From the NCBI GenBank assembly GCA_963799245.1, contig CAWCWN010000003.1, positions 1,736,001-1,800,000 of the forward strand: DNA of 64,000 bases, read 5' to 3'. Below are positions 16,996 to 25,745 of this stretch, piece by piece; position 1 is the first letter of the stretch, and the number at the start of each line of letters is the position of its first letter. The translations under genes and the position numbers were made by a program. This DNA comes from CAWCWN01 sp963799245 (GTDB lineage Bacteria > Chloroflexota > Ktedonobacteria > Ktedonobacterales > Ktedonobacteraceae). A model generated the notes under the pieces. The model searched no databases, was not told where the DNA came from, and was given only the letters and a program-made list of their open reading frames with translations.

Positions 16996-17847
16996 ATGAA
17001 TATCGCATGTGGTATTGAGTACGATGGCACCGATTACCACGGCTTTCAGCGTCAGCCAGAAAGTCATGGAGCAACGGTCCAGGGTGCCTGGAAATGGCGA
17101 TCGCCCGTATAGCGCTGAGAAGGCGGTTGTAAACGGCGCGGGTCGCACGGACACGGGTGTACACGCCAGTGGACAGGTAATAACTTTCGTACAAGTTCCA
17201 CCTGGCGCCCCTGTTATGGCGACGCGCCCTGAATGCTGTTTTACCTGATACTATAGCGGTACGATGGGCTAAAGAGGTTCCTGAGCATTTCACGCTCGTT
17301 TCAGCGCTCGAGTCGTTCCTATCGCTATATGATCTGGAACGATAATGCACCGACAGCCATTGCTAGCGCGTTATAGCTACTATCGTTCACAGACGTTGGA
17401 CGTGGATGCGATGCACTGAGCGTGCCAGGAATTGCTGGGACAAAAGGATTTTGGCGCCTTTGGACGCAGTCCGGAAGAGACCAATCCAGGGAAACGGGAC
17501 CGAATTCCTGTATTCGCACGATGCTGGAGGCGCGTTGCACCCGCCAGGTGGCGACAGCACTTATCTATTGTGATTTTACTGCGAACGCCTTCCTCACAGG
17601 AATGGTTCGCAGAATTGTCGGAACACTGTTGCTGGTAGGGCAGAAACGCCTCAGTCTCGATGAGTTTGCTGCTATCGTGCAACACGCTGATAAGACGCAC
17701 CCTGGTTCAGCGGCCCCACCACACGGGCTGTGCCTGGTGCGGGTTGATTATCCTGAGCAGTTTGAGCTCGACAGAGGTGCCCAGGCTATGAGCCCTCTTG
17801 CGGAGACGTTGAATTTCGCTGGCAGGGTGCCCCTTGCGGGAACCTGA
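16996..17847 (+). pseudogene. truA: tRNA pseudouridine synthase A, broken by many frameshifts
   Basis: TruA converts uridines 38-40 of the tRNA anticodon arm to pseudouridine. Pieces of the family appear in successive frames: IEYDGTDYHGFQRQPE at the start, VVNGAGRTDTGVHASGQVI with the catalytic Asp, then WAKEVPEHF, SYRYMIWND, and the C-terminal FTANAFLTGMVRRIVGTLL and PPHGLCLVRVDYP. Restoring the family sequence needs about nine changes, mostly single missing bases, in 850 bp. It lies in the same damaged stretch as rplQ and rplM. Confidence 0.85.
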
Positions 17848-17879
17848 CTTCGTTGGGAGAGGCCTAAAGAGGATACGTA

Positions 17880-18304
17880 ATGATGAAGACATATAGCGCC
17901 AAGGCCGCTGAGCTGGACCCCAAATGGTATGTCATCGACGCCGAGGGCCAGGTATTGGGGCGTTTGGCCTCGCAGATCGCGCAAATTTTGCGTGGTAAGC
18001 ATAAACCAACCTTTACACCACATCTCCAGAGTGGCGATTTTGTGGTTGTAATTAATGCGGATAAGATCGCTGTCACAGGCAATCGCCTGGATCAGAAGAT
18101 TTATTATCGCCACAGCCAGTATCCCGGTGGCTTAAAAAAGACAACGCTGCGCCAGACCCTTGAGGGGCGATACCCCGAGCGGGCCTTGATTCACGCTGTA
18201 CGTGGCATGGTCATGCATAATCGCCTGGGTGATGATCTATGTCTCACTTGAAGGTGTATGCCGGCCCTACGCATCCCCACCAGGCTCAGAAGCCCATTGC
18301 CTGG
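17880..18304 (+). CDS. rplM: 50S ribosomal protein L13 (one frameshift near the 3' end)
   Basis: The first 120 codons match L13 (YVIDAEGQVLGRLASQIAQILRGK, then RALIHAVRGMVMHNRLG) but the frame then stops at 18251. The missing C-terminus, LKVYAGPTHPHQAQKPIAW, is in the next frame from 18239. A single extra base between 18238 and 18239 restores six residues between RLG and LKVYAG, which is the spacing in known L13 proteins. After correction no stop separates it from rpsI. L13 is an early-assembly 50S protein. Confidence 0.9.
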
Positions 18305-18367
18305 ACAGGCCCGCAGGCATTGCTGAAGCAGTCGCTGCAGAGTAAAGAAAGAGAGATAGAATCTACC

Positions 18368-18778
18368 TTGGCCGATACCATCAAAGGTGAGTATTACTAC
18401 GGTATGGGACGGCGCAAGACGGCTGTTGCCCGCGTGCGCCTGTTCCCCAATGGTGATGGCAGCATCACCATCAATGGCAAAAGTGCGGAAGCGTATTTTG
18501 GGACTCGTGATACGCACATGGCGACGATGAATGGCCCTATCCGCCTGCTCGAACTGGGAAATGCGTACAGCATTACGGTGCGTGTCGTGGGTGGTGGTAC
18601 CAGCGGCCAGGCAGGTGCTATCCGCCATGCTGTGGCTCGCGCACTGCTGCGCGTCAATCCCGAGTGGAAGCTTACTTTACGTAAGGCAGGCTACCTCACA
18701 CGCGACCCACGTATGAAGGAACGCAAGAAGCCCGGCCTGAAGCGCGCTCGCAAGGCGCCACAGTACACAAAGCGCTAG
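18368..18778 (+). CDS. rpsI: 30S ribosomal protein S9
   Basis: S9 of 136 residues, whose C-terminal KR reaches P-site tRNA. Supported by YYYGMGRRKTAVARVRLFPN, GGGTSGQAGAIRHAVARAL and the ending KKPGLKRARKAPQYTKR. The start is placed at TTG 18368 by comparison with family length. The same frame is open back to ATG 18239 and includes the end of L13, so either the two are fused or a stop was lost. Confidence 0.93.
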   Translation: MADTIKGEYYYGMGRRKTAVARVRLFPNGDGSITINGKSAEAYFGTRDTHMATMNGPIRLLELGNAYSITVRVVGGGTSGQAGAIRHAVARALLRVNPEWKLTLRKAGYLTRDPRMKERKKPGLKRARKAPQYTKR

Positions 18779-18803
18779 ACCGCTTTGCATACTTACTCAA
18801 TCT

Positions 18804-18841
18804 ATTCGGACCCGCCAGGCATCTGGCGGGTCCGAATTTTT
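18804..18841. terminator. Terminator of the ribosomal superoperon
   Basis: A perfect 15-base-pair stem (18804-18818 with 18823-18837) with loop GCAT, followed by a run of T. The next gene converges on the minus strand, so it may work in both directions. Confidence 0.9.
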
Positions 18842-18849
18842 GGCGCGCC

Positions 18850-19590
18850 TCAATGGGGATACATGCCGCCGTCGATCAGGATAGTCTGGTTGGTCATATA
18901 TGAGTTGACGACGAGCATCATAACCGCCTCAACTACGTCCTCCGGCTTGCCCAGCCTCCCAACCGGGATACGCGACACAAGCTCGCGCTCGCTATCGGGT
19001 CCGCCCGGGATCATGCCTGTTTCTGCAATCAATGCGGGCGCGACGGCATTAACCGTCACTCCATGAGGGGCCAGCGAGGCGGCCAGATAGTGCATAAGCC
19101 CGAGCAGGCCGGCCTTTGAGGCGGCGTAGTGCGCCCCGACCATGCCACCCGTGAACGCTGCCACGGAGGAAACGAGGATAATACGGCCCCAGCGGCGCTT
19201 GAGCATTCCTGGTGTGATGCGTTGTGCGAGCAGAAAGGCCGGGCGCAGGTTAATATCCATCGTCTGGTTCCATTCCTCCAGCGTGATCTCGGTTAACTGC
19301 CGGCGCTTCCCGGCGCCGGCGTTGCTGACCAGGATATCAATGGGGCCAAGCTGGTCCTCCGTCGCAGTGGCCAGCGCCAGTACCTCATCTGGCCTGCTCA
19401 TGTTGCCGCGCAGCGTAATGACTTGTCGTCCCATCTGGCGGATGTGTTTTGCCAGCACCTGCGCAGCCTGGGCATTTTGTTCGTATCCAATCGCGATATC
19501 GGCTCCTGCCTCTGCCATCCTCAACGCTGTAGCATAGCCGATGCCACTACTTGCTCCCGTTATCAGAGCCACGCGCTCACGTAGATCCAT
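18850..19590 (-). CDS. Short-chain dehydrogenase/reductase (FabG-like)
   Basis: A 246-residue classical SDR. It has the cofactor motif TGASSGIG at residues 11-18, NAGAG near 91, a catalytic Ser in VSSVAA and the YAASK motif near 155. The C-terminus NQTILIDGGM is typical of FabG-type 3-oxoacyl-ACP reductases, but the substrate cannot be told from sequence. The start is ATG at 19590, with AAGGAGAAG upstream, rather than the longer reading from 19659. No fatty-acid genes are adjacent, so a stand-alone role is likely. Confidence 0.85.
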   Translation of the reverse strand: MDLRERVALITGASSGIGYATALRMAEAGADIAIGYEQNAQAAQVLAKHIRQMGRQVITLRGNMSRPDEVLALATATEDQLGPIDILVSNAGAGKRRQLTEITLEEWNQTMDINLRPAFLLAQRITPGMLKRRWGRIILVSSVAAFTGGMVGAHYAASKAGLLGLMHYLAASLAPHGVTVNAVAPALIAETGMIPGGPDSERELVSRIPVGRLGKPEDVVEAVMMLVVNSYMTNQTILIDGGMYPH

Positions 19591-19766
19591 CAGCTTCTCC
19601 TTCCTCAAAGTGAAAGTAGATCTACTTGAATTATCGGCGCCAGGAGATGGGTGGTGCAAACTGAAGCAATGAATGAGGACGCCGCGCCAGCAGGTGGCCT
19701 GTGGCCTGTGCGGCCAGAGGCTGTAATGTACCTGCGAGGCGCCGAGGATTCACGCGCAGAAACGCT

Positions 19767-20717
19767 TTATTCCAGCACATTTAAATGTTCGGCTATGCCA
19801 GCATATGTGGGCGTGCACCACTGCTCGCGGTAATCAGGTCGATGGCCGTGGACGACGTCGAAGTAGAGCTGCTGCAGGGTGCCGCTTATGGGTCCTACTT
19901 GCCCGTTGCCGATGGGTCTATGGTCGACGCTGGTGACGGGGGCGACCTGGGCACCCGTGCCGCAGAGGAAGATTTCATCGGCATTGTAGAGTTCGGTGCG
20001 GTCAATCTGGCGTTCGCGAGTGATACGACCAAGCTCGCGCCGTGCCAGCTCCATGAGGGTGTCACGCGTGATGCCAAGCAGGATATTCTCGGTGGGGGCG
20101 GGGGTGACCAGTTCTCCGTTGAGGACTATGAAGATGTTTTCCGCGCTGCCCTCTGAAACATGCCCGTCGTGGGTAAGCATGATGGCCTCGTCGAAGCCGT
20201 TTTGCATGGCTTCGCTCTTGGCAAAGGCTGAGTTGATATAAGCGCCGGTGATTTTGGCGCGCGCCGGAATCATATTGTCATCGATGCGGCGCCAGGATGA
20301 GACCCCACAGCTCAGGCCTGTTGTCTCAATATAGTCGCCCAGTGGTTCAGCGGTCAAGATAAAGTGGTCTACAAGGCCATGCAGGCGCACGCCAATCGTT
20401 TGATCGGCTTTATAGGCGACGGGCCGCAGGTAGATATCCTCTTTGTAATTATTGTGCCTGACCAGCTCGATACTGAGCTCAACAAGCTGTTCAACGCTGT
20501 GAGGCAGTGAGATATGCAGAATCTTACATGAACGCAGCAGGCGCTCAAAATGCTCGCGCAGGCGGAAGAGGTAGACCTGCTGGTCATTCTCGTTCCAATA
20601 GCCTCGAATGCCCTCAAAACAGCCGGTTCCATAGGCGAAGCCGTGCGTCCGCACAGAAATCATGCCACGCTCGACGGCTATGAATTCGCCATTCATGAAT
20701 AATTCTTTTGCATCCAT
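19767..20717 (-). CDS. ilvE: Branched-chain amino acid aminotransferase (class IV PLP)
   Basis: A 316-residue class IV aminotransferase that moves the amino group between glutamate and branched-chain 2-oxo acids. The early segment THGFAYGTGCFEGIRGYW and the PLP lysine in YINSAFAKSEA are seen, as is GSAENIFIV. The start at 20717 (MDAKELFMNGEFI) is inferred from homology; no good ribosome-binding site precedes it, and an in-frame reading reaches 20837. It lies downstream of the arginase gene on the same strand, suggesting shared amino-acid metabolism. Confidence 0.88.
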   Translation of the reverse strand: MDAKELFMNGEFIAVERGMISVRTHGFAYGTGCFEGIRGYWNENDQQVYLFRLREHFERLLRSCKILHISLPHSVEQLVELSIELVRHNNYKEDIYLRPVAYKADQTIGVRLHGLVDHFILTAEPLGDYIETTGLSCGVSSWRRIDDNMIPARAKITGAYINSAFAKSEAMQNGFDEAIMLTHDGHVSEGSAENIFIVLNGELVTPAPTENILLGITRDTLMELARRELGRITRERQIDRTELYNADEIFLCGTGAQVAPVTSVDHRPIGNGQVGPISGTLQQLYFDVVHGHRPDYREQWCTPTYAGIAEHLNVLE

Positions 20718-20855
20718 AAGTGTGTGACAGGCAGCAAGTGGCCTGCATCTGGCGACTCGCCACCTCCCTTTCCTCCTTTTCTTGCTTCCGTCTGGCATCT
20801 GCCCGGGGGCTGCCAAAAAGGCGGCACGAGCACCCACTGTGGCATAAGCTTATTT

Positions 20856-21749
20856 CTATATGATCTTTTTACCGAGAGCCGAAAGCACCAGTTCGACCGC
20901 GAGCTGTGCCGTGGCGTTTTCACGATCAAGGATCGGGTTTACCTCTACGACATCCATCGCAACCAGGCCACTGGAATCCGCGATCATCTCCATGGCGAGG
21001 TGGGCTTCACGGTAGGTCAGGCCGCCACGTACAGGTGTACCAACACCAGGGGCCTCTTTGGGATCAAGGGCATCCATATCCAGACTAAGATGGATGCCGT
21101 CATTGTGCCGGCCTGCGATAGCCAGCGCCCGGCGCATGACCTCTGAGATGCCACGCTGGTCGATCTCAGACATGGTAAAGACGGAAACAGCATGAGTGCG
21201 CAGTAATTCCTTCTCAGCTACGTCGATGTCACGTGCGCCAACAATCACAATGTTTTGTGGGGAGACTTTGGGGGACCATTCGCCCAGGTGAGTGAGGCGC
21301 CTATCGCCAATACCCGCAGACGCTGCCAGGATCATGCCATGTATATTCCCACTAGGTGTGCTCAGATCGGTGTTAAAATCGCCATGAGCATCAAGCCAGA
21401 GGACGCCGATATTTTTGTGGACGCTGCTGACGCCATAGAGGGAAGCAAGAGATAAACTGTGATCTCCTCCCAGAAGCAAAGGGAATTCATTTGCTTGCAG
21501 GGATGCCTCTACAATCTTTGCCAGCTCTTCGGCGACATGGACAATGGGTTCAAGGTATTTCAACTTGGGATTGCCGAGTGGTTGGCTTTCAGGTTGGGGA
21601 ACGACAACGTTACCTATATCTTGAACTGTATGCCCCAGGCCACGTAAGCGATCATTGAGACCGGCATAACGGATAGCGCTGGCTCCGATATCGACGCCCC
21701 TTCGATCTGCCCCCAGATCCATGGGAGCACCTATCACACGAATACGCAT
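20856..21749 (-). CDS. rocF: Arginase
   Basis: A 297-residue binuclear manganese hydrolase that splits arginine into ornithine and urea. The metal-binding motifs are GGDHS, WLDAHGDFNT and SLDMDALDP, and the arginase-specific PGVGTPVRGGLTYREAH follows. The start is ATG 21749 with AGGAGGAAG upstream. The ilvE-type gene begins 138 bases beyond its stop on the same strand. Confidence 0.93.
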   Translation of the reverse strand: MRIRVIGAPMDLGADRRGVDIGASAIRYAGLNDRLRGLGHTVQDIGNVVVPQPESQPLGNPKLKYLEPIVHVAEELAKIVEASLQANEFPLLLGGDHSLSLASLYGVSSVHKNIGVLWLDAHGDFNTDLSTPSGNIHGMILAASAGIGDRRLTHLGEWSPKVSPQNIVIVGARDIDVAEKELLRTHAVSVFTMSEIDQRGISEVMRRALAIAGRHNDGIHLSLDMDALDPKEAPGVGTPVRGGLTYREAHLAMEMIADSSGLVAMDVVEVNPILDRENATAQLAVELVLSALGKKII

Positions 21750-21797
21750 AACGCTTCCTCCTGCTCGCCATTGAACAGTCTTCTTATTTTATCTTTT

Positions 21798-21827
21798 ATT
21801 ATAGTCAGAAGTGCTGCGATTTGTCTA
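21798..21827 (-). promoter_or_regulatory. Promoter of the arginase gene
   Basis: On the minus strand TAGACA (21827-21822), an 18-base spacer and TATAAT (21803-21798), about 50 bases before the arginase ATG. Confidence 0.6.
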
Positions 21828-21989
21828 CTTCAGCGGCGAGCCAATGGCTGGCTCAAGCGTAAGCCAATGCCTGCCGTCCCGGCGGATGGCCAGGGATGAG
21901 GAGAGGAGAGGAAGAGAAATATTGTTTCCAGGCTGATAAAGGTGTACAATAGGCTGCAAAGCAACCTCGTTGCTTGCAAATTTTCCATA

Positions 21990-22107
21990 CAGCTTCAAAA
22001 GTGAGGCGATTGTGTACCACGTTTTCGTATGTCCATGGCCTGGGCCTGAATGGTTTAGTCCTCTACTTTGGTGACTGGTCGGACGTGTATATATTGTCGC
22101 ACTGAGA
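21990..22107 (+). pseudogene. 3' stub of a second peptide-binding protein gene
   Basis: Reading 22022-22107 gives YVHGLGLNGLVLYFGDWSDV and then YILSH before the stop. This aligns without gaps to the last 30 residues of the solute-binding protein encoded just downstream (WVHGVSLDADGLYFGDWSDV, YILAH). Only this end survives, so it is the relic of a tandem paralogue. Upstream of it to 21830 nothing was recognised. Confidence 0.75.
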
Positions 22108-22136
22108 GGGCGACTTGTTATTACTTTTGGCCGCAA

Positions 22137-22164
22137 GGTGGCTCATGGTAAAACATGAGCCGCC
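22137..22164. terminator. Hairpin before the solute-binding protein gene
   Basis: GGTGGCTCATG pairs with CATGAGCCGCC (one G-T pair) across GTAAAA. It lies after the gene stub and 25 bases before the next ATG, so it could be the old terminator of the lost paralogue or a leader hairpin. No T run follows. Confidence 0.4.
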
Positions 22165-22188
22165 CTTGAGGTGAAGGATAGAAAACGA

Positions 22189-23856
22189 ATGTCAGGCAGG
22201 AAGAAACCTGATTATATGCGGGATAAATATCGTAGCAGGCATTTCGGCATCACTCTATGCATGCTGGTGATTCTCGCTGCCTGCGGTAGCGCAGGGACCA
22301 GAAGTGTAGCGTCGACTGCTAACAGCAATAACGGGCCCCGCCTGGCGGCGAGACAAATATTGACGTTTCCAAATGTAGGTATTCCTGACAGTGCCCCCCT
22401 TGACCCGGCCACAGCCACCGACGCCAACACTGGTATCATTTTGAATATGGTCTACAGTGGGCTGGTCAGGCTTGATAGCAACTTGCAGGTTGTGCCCGAT
22501 CAGGCGACATGGGAGGTTTCGCCTGACAACCGCGTCTATACTTTTTACTTGAAGGCGGGTATCCGCTTTGCGGATGGTACGCCTGTGACGGCGCAAACCT
22601 ACGTCTATACCCTGACACGCGCGCTGTTGCCCGAGGTGCAATCACAGTCGGCCAGTTTTTATGAGCAGAATATCCGCGGCGCCAGTGACGTCGCACGCGG
22701 CAAGACAAAGGTCCTGTCCGGGGTCAAGGCCATCAATAGTACAACGCTACAGATAACGCTGACCCAGCCTGCAGCATATTTCTTGCAGCTCCTGACAAAC
22801 AGCGTCTTTTTCGCGGTAAACAAACGGCTCATTGATCAATACGGGCAGGAGAAATGGACTGATCATGTCGTCGATAGTGGGGCTGGTAGCGGGCCGTTTA
22901 TGGTGCAGGCGTGGCAGCACAGCATCAAATTGGTGCTGGTGCCCAACCCTTACTACTATGGTGCCACTACGAAGCTCAAGCAGATCAACATGATTTTTGC
23001 GGATGACCCGTCCACGGCCTTCGCTACCTACCGTGCGGGCCAGTATGATTTTGCCTGGAATTTGACGGCAGCGGACCAGGAGCTTGCGAAAAACCTTGCC
23101 GGTTTTACGCGCGTACCACAGCTTGAAACAGATGCGCTCTATTTCAATACCAGCATGCCCCCTTTTAATAATGCCATTATTCGCCAGGCTTTTGCGCGCG
23201 CTACGGACCGTCAGACGCTGGCACATAGCGCCTTTAACGACTCGGTGGTCCCGGCTCCGACGATCATTCCGCCGGGAATGACCGGCTACCAGCCAAATTA
23301 TCAGGGTCTTACATATGATGCGACCGAGGCAAGGATCCTCTTTCAATCGGCCTATCCTGATCCCACGAGCGTGCCATCCATCACCTTTTCATATCCCAGT
23401 TCCGGCCTGCCCCAGCAGGCGGCCTCCGCCCTGCAGCGTATGTGGCAGAATACCCTGCAGATCCCGGTAACCATGCGCCCGGTTGAGCCGGATGCCTACA
23501 ACACCGAGTTATCCAAACATCAAATTCAGTTTGGCTTCTACCAGTGGCAGGCGGATTATGCCGATCCCTATGATTGCCTGGCGCTGTTTCTTCTCTCCAC
23601 GGCGAGCAACAACTTTGGGGGCTGGAGCAATAGCACCTTTGACCAGTTGATCAAGCTGACCGATAAAACCTCGGGCAATCTACGCATAAAACTCTTTAAT
23701 CAGGCGGAGCAGGTGGCCATTCAAGATGTCGGGTGGCTGCCACTGGATCACCAGACGCTGGTTGCTGTTATTCCCTCCTGGGTGCACGGGGTGAGCCTGG
23801 ACGCCGACGGCCTCTACTTCGGCGACTGGTCCGATGTCTATATATTGGCACACTGA
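22189..23856 (+). CDS. ABC transporter solute-binding lipoprotein (oligopeptide family)
   Basis: A 555-residue family 5 extracellular solute-binding protein. The N-terminus has a basic region, a hydrophobic stretch and a lipobox ending LAAC, so it is a membrane-anchored lipoprotein. Family segments include TFYLKAGIRFADGTPVTAQ and FADDPSTAFATYRAGQYDF. Peptides are the usual ligands, but this is not provable here. No permease or ATPase genes are next to it. Start ATG 22189, with AAGGA 10 bases upstream, is preferred to GTG 22171. Confidence 0.9.
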   Translation: MSGRKKPDYMRDKYRSRHFGITLCMLVILAACGSAGTRSVASTANSNNGPRLAARQILTFPNVGIPDSAPLDPATATDANTGIILNMVYSGLVRLDSNLQVVPDQATWEVSPDNRVYTFYLKAGIRFADGTPVTAQTYVYTLTRALLPEVQSQSASFYEQNIRGASDVARGKTKVLSGVKAINSTTLQITLTQPAAYFLQLLTNSVFFAVNKRLIDQYGQEKWTDHVVDSGAGSGPFMVQAWQHSIKLVLVPNPYYYGATTKLKQINMIFADDPSTAFATYRAGQYDFAWNLTAADQELAKNLAGFTRVPQLETDALYFNTSMPPFNNAIIRQAFARATDRQTLAHSAFNDSVVPAPTIIPPGMTGYQPNYQGLTYDATEARILFQSAYPDPTSVPSITFSYPSSGLPQQAASALQRMWQNTLQIPVTMRPVEPDAYNTELSKHQIQFGFYQWQADYADPYDCLALFLLSTASNNFGGWSNSTFDQLIKLTDKTSGNLRIKLFNQAEQVAIQDVGWLPLDHQTLVAVIPSWVHGVSLDADGLYFGDWSDVYILAH

Positions 23857-23885
23857 GACAAGCAGTACACGAGGGGTATGTATTT

Positions 23886-23924
23886 GTAGCGGACCGGCAA
23901 GCCAAAGGCTTGCCGGTCCGCTAC
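23886..23924. terminator. Perfect 18-bp palindrome between convergent genes
   Basis: GTAGCGGACCGGCAAGCC (23886-23903) pairs fully with 23907-23924 across AAA. It separates the solute-binding gene (plus) from recJ (minus) by a few bases on each side and probably ends both transcripts, although no T run follows. It may also belong to a repeated palindrome family. Confidence 0.6.
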
Positions 23925-23926
23925 AA

Positions 23927-25745
23927 TCAAATGGCAGGGAATGCGCTGGCAACAGGTTCTATGTGTAATATCTTCAGCCAGATCTCTTCTTTTGTGCTAT
24001 CGTCATGGGGATTCCATGCGGGTTCAAGGGAGAAAATGACGTTGACGATCAGATCCTTCGCATAGAGAGAGAGCTGTGCGCCTCCGCGTATGAGCTTGCC
24101 TTTGTATTGGAAGTTGCCTTTACCCAGCAGGAGGTTGAGCGTGCGCCGGTCGGTGCCACTGGCCCAGCTGCGCAGCACACGCATGCGCTCGACCTTGAAA
24201 ATGGGGTCAGGATTGGCTGCACCAAAAGGGCTGAGTTCGCGTACCGTGGTGTAGAGGTGATAGTTAAGTCTTTCCAGGCGAGTCGACACGATATCCACCA
24301 TTTTAGGGAGCACCGCTGCGCCCGTGCTCTCCTGCTCGAGCGCCATGCCTGTCTCATTGACAATCACTTGCGCGGCTGCACCACTCGCTGTATCTTTTTC
24401 GTGCCAGTGCAGTAAATGTGTGCGCAGCTCCTCAACGCGGTCGTTGGCGATCGTGAAGCCCGCAGCTTGAGCGTGTCCCCCGTAGCGCTCGAGGATAGCG
24501 GCACAGCCGCGCAGGGCGGAGATGATGTTCAGACCCTGGGTACTGCGTGCCGAGCCTCGACTAAATTCAGGCCCCCGGCTTAATACCAGTACCGGGCGCT
24601 GGATCTCCTCCGACAATTTGCCCGCAACCAGCCCAATGATGCCTTCGGGCCAGTTATCGCCACTGACCAGCACGACCGGGTCGCTGTGGCGCTGGCGCGC
24701 TTCAATACGCACGCTCTGCATAAGTTCTTCCGTCTGGCGCTGGCGCGACAGGTTGAGCATTTCCAATTCCTCCACACACACGGCGGCCTCTGCAGGATCG
24801 TCAGTCGTCAGTAACCTGAAGGCGATGGCGGCATCCTTCATACGCCCGGCAGCGTTAATGCGCGGGGCCAGGGCATAGGCGATATCTCGCTCGCGAATTT
24901 CGCCGGCCTGTAGACCCGCCCGGCGCATCAAGGCGACCAGCCCGGGCTTACACGTGACATTGAGCTTCGCCAGCCCCAGGCGTACCAGGGTATGGTTTTC
25001 GCCCAGCAGCGGCGCTACATCAGCAATAGTCCCCACCGCCAGCAGGTCCAGCAGGTCCATTTCATCGTCTACAGGGCGCTGGTATCTGCGATAGAGCGCC
25101 TGGGTGAGCTTAAAAGCAATCCCAGCGCCACAGAGATAGCGCTCGGGATAGGTGCAATCTGGCCGCCAGGGATTCAGCATGGCGTAGGCAGCAGGCAGCT
25201 GTCGCGGCGGCTGGTGATGATCGGTAATGATCACATCGATACCGAGCTGGCGGGCATACTCAACCTGTTCGAGGTCGGAGCTTGCGCAGTCGGTGGTGAT
25301 GATAAGGGAGGTTCCCTGCGCGTGCAGCCTTGCGATGGCTGTGATGTTGAGGCCACAGCCATCGTGCAGACGGCTGGGAATATGAAAATCGAGCAGAGCT
25401 TCTGGCTGCTTGAGGATGCGCAGGGCGCGAAAAAAGGAGGGCCGAGGAGGTAACGCCATCTGCGTCGTAGTCCCCATAGACGGTGATATGCTCGCGTTGC
25501 TCCAGCGCCTGCTGAATGCGCGCCAGCGCCCTATCCATGTCGATCAACGCGCCGGGGTCGGGCGTCTCATCATAGCGCGCAGCAAGGAAAGAGCGCATGG
25601 AGGCAGGAGTAGTGATGCCCCGGTTATACAGCAGCTGGGCATGAATATCCTCGATGCCTGCCTGCCTGCAGGCCGTAAAATCTTTTTGAGCAAGCATCGC
25701 GTGTACTTCCCATGGCGCTGCCGCTTGAGATACCAGCTCCACCAT
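23927..25745 (-). pseudogene. recJ: Single-stranded-DNA exonuclease RecJ, one frameshift
   Basis: RecJ is a 5'-3' exonuclease of recombination and mismatch repair in the DHH family. The N-terminal piece (from ATG 25745) has the motif VYGDYDADGVTSSALL; the rest, in another frame, has IITDHHQPP, GTIADVAPLLGENH and the DHHA1 region SGDNWPEGIIGLVAGKL. The break lies at a run of six A on the plus strand, 25430-25435; five would restore the frame. The whole would be about 605 residues. Its ATG directly abuts the hemW stop. Confidence 0.88.
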
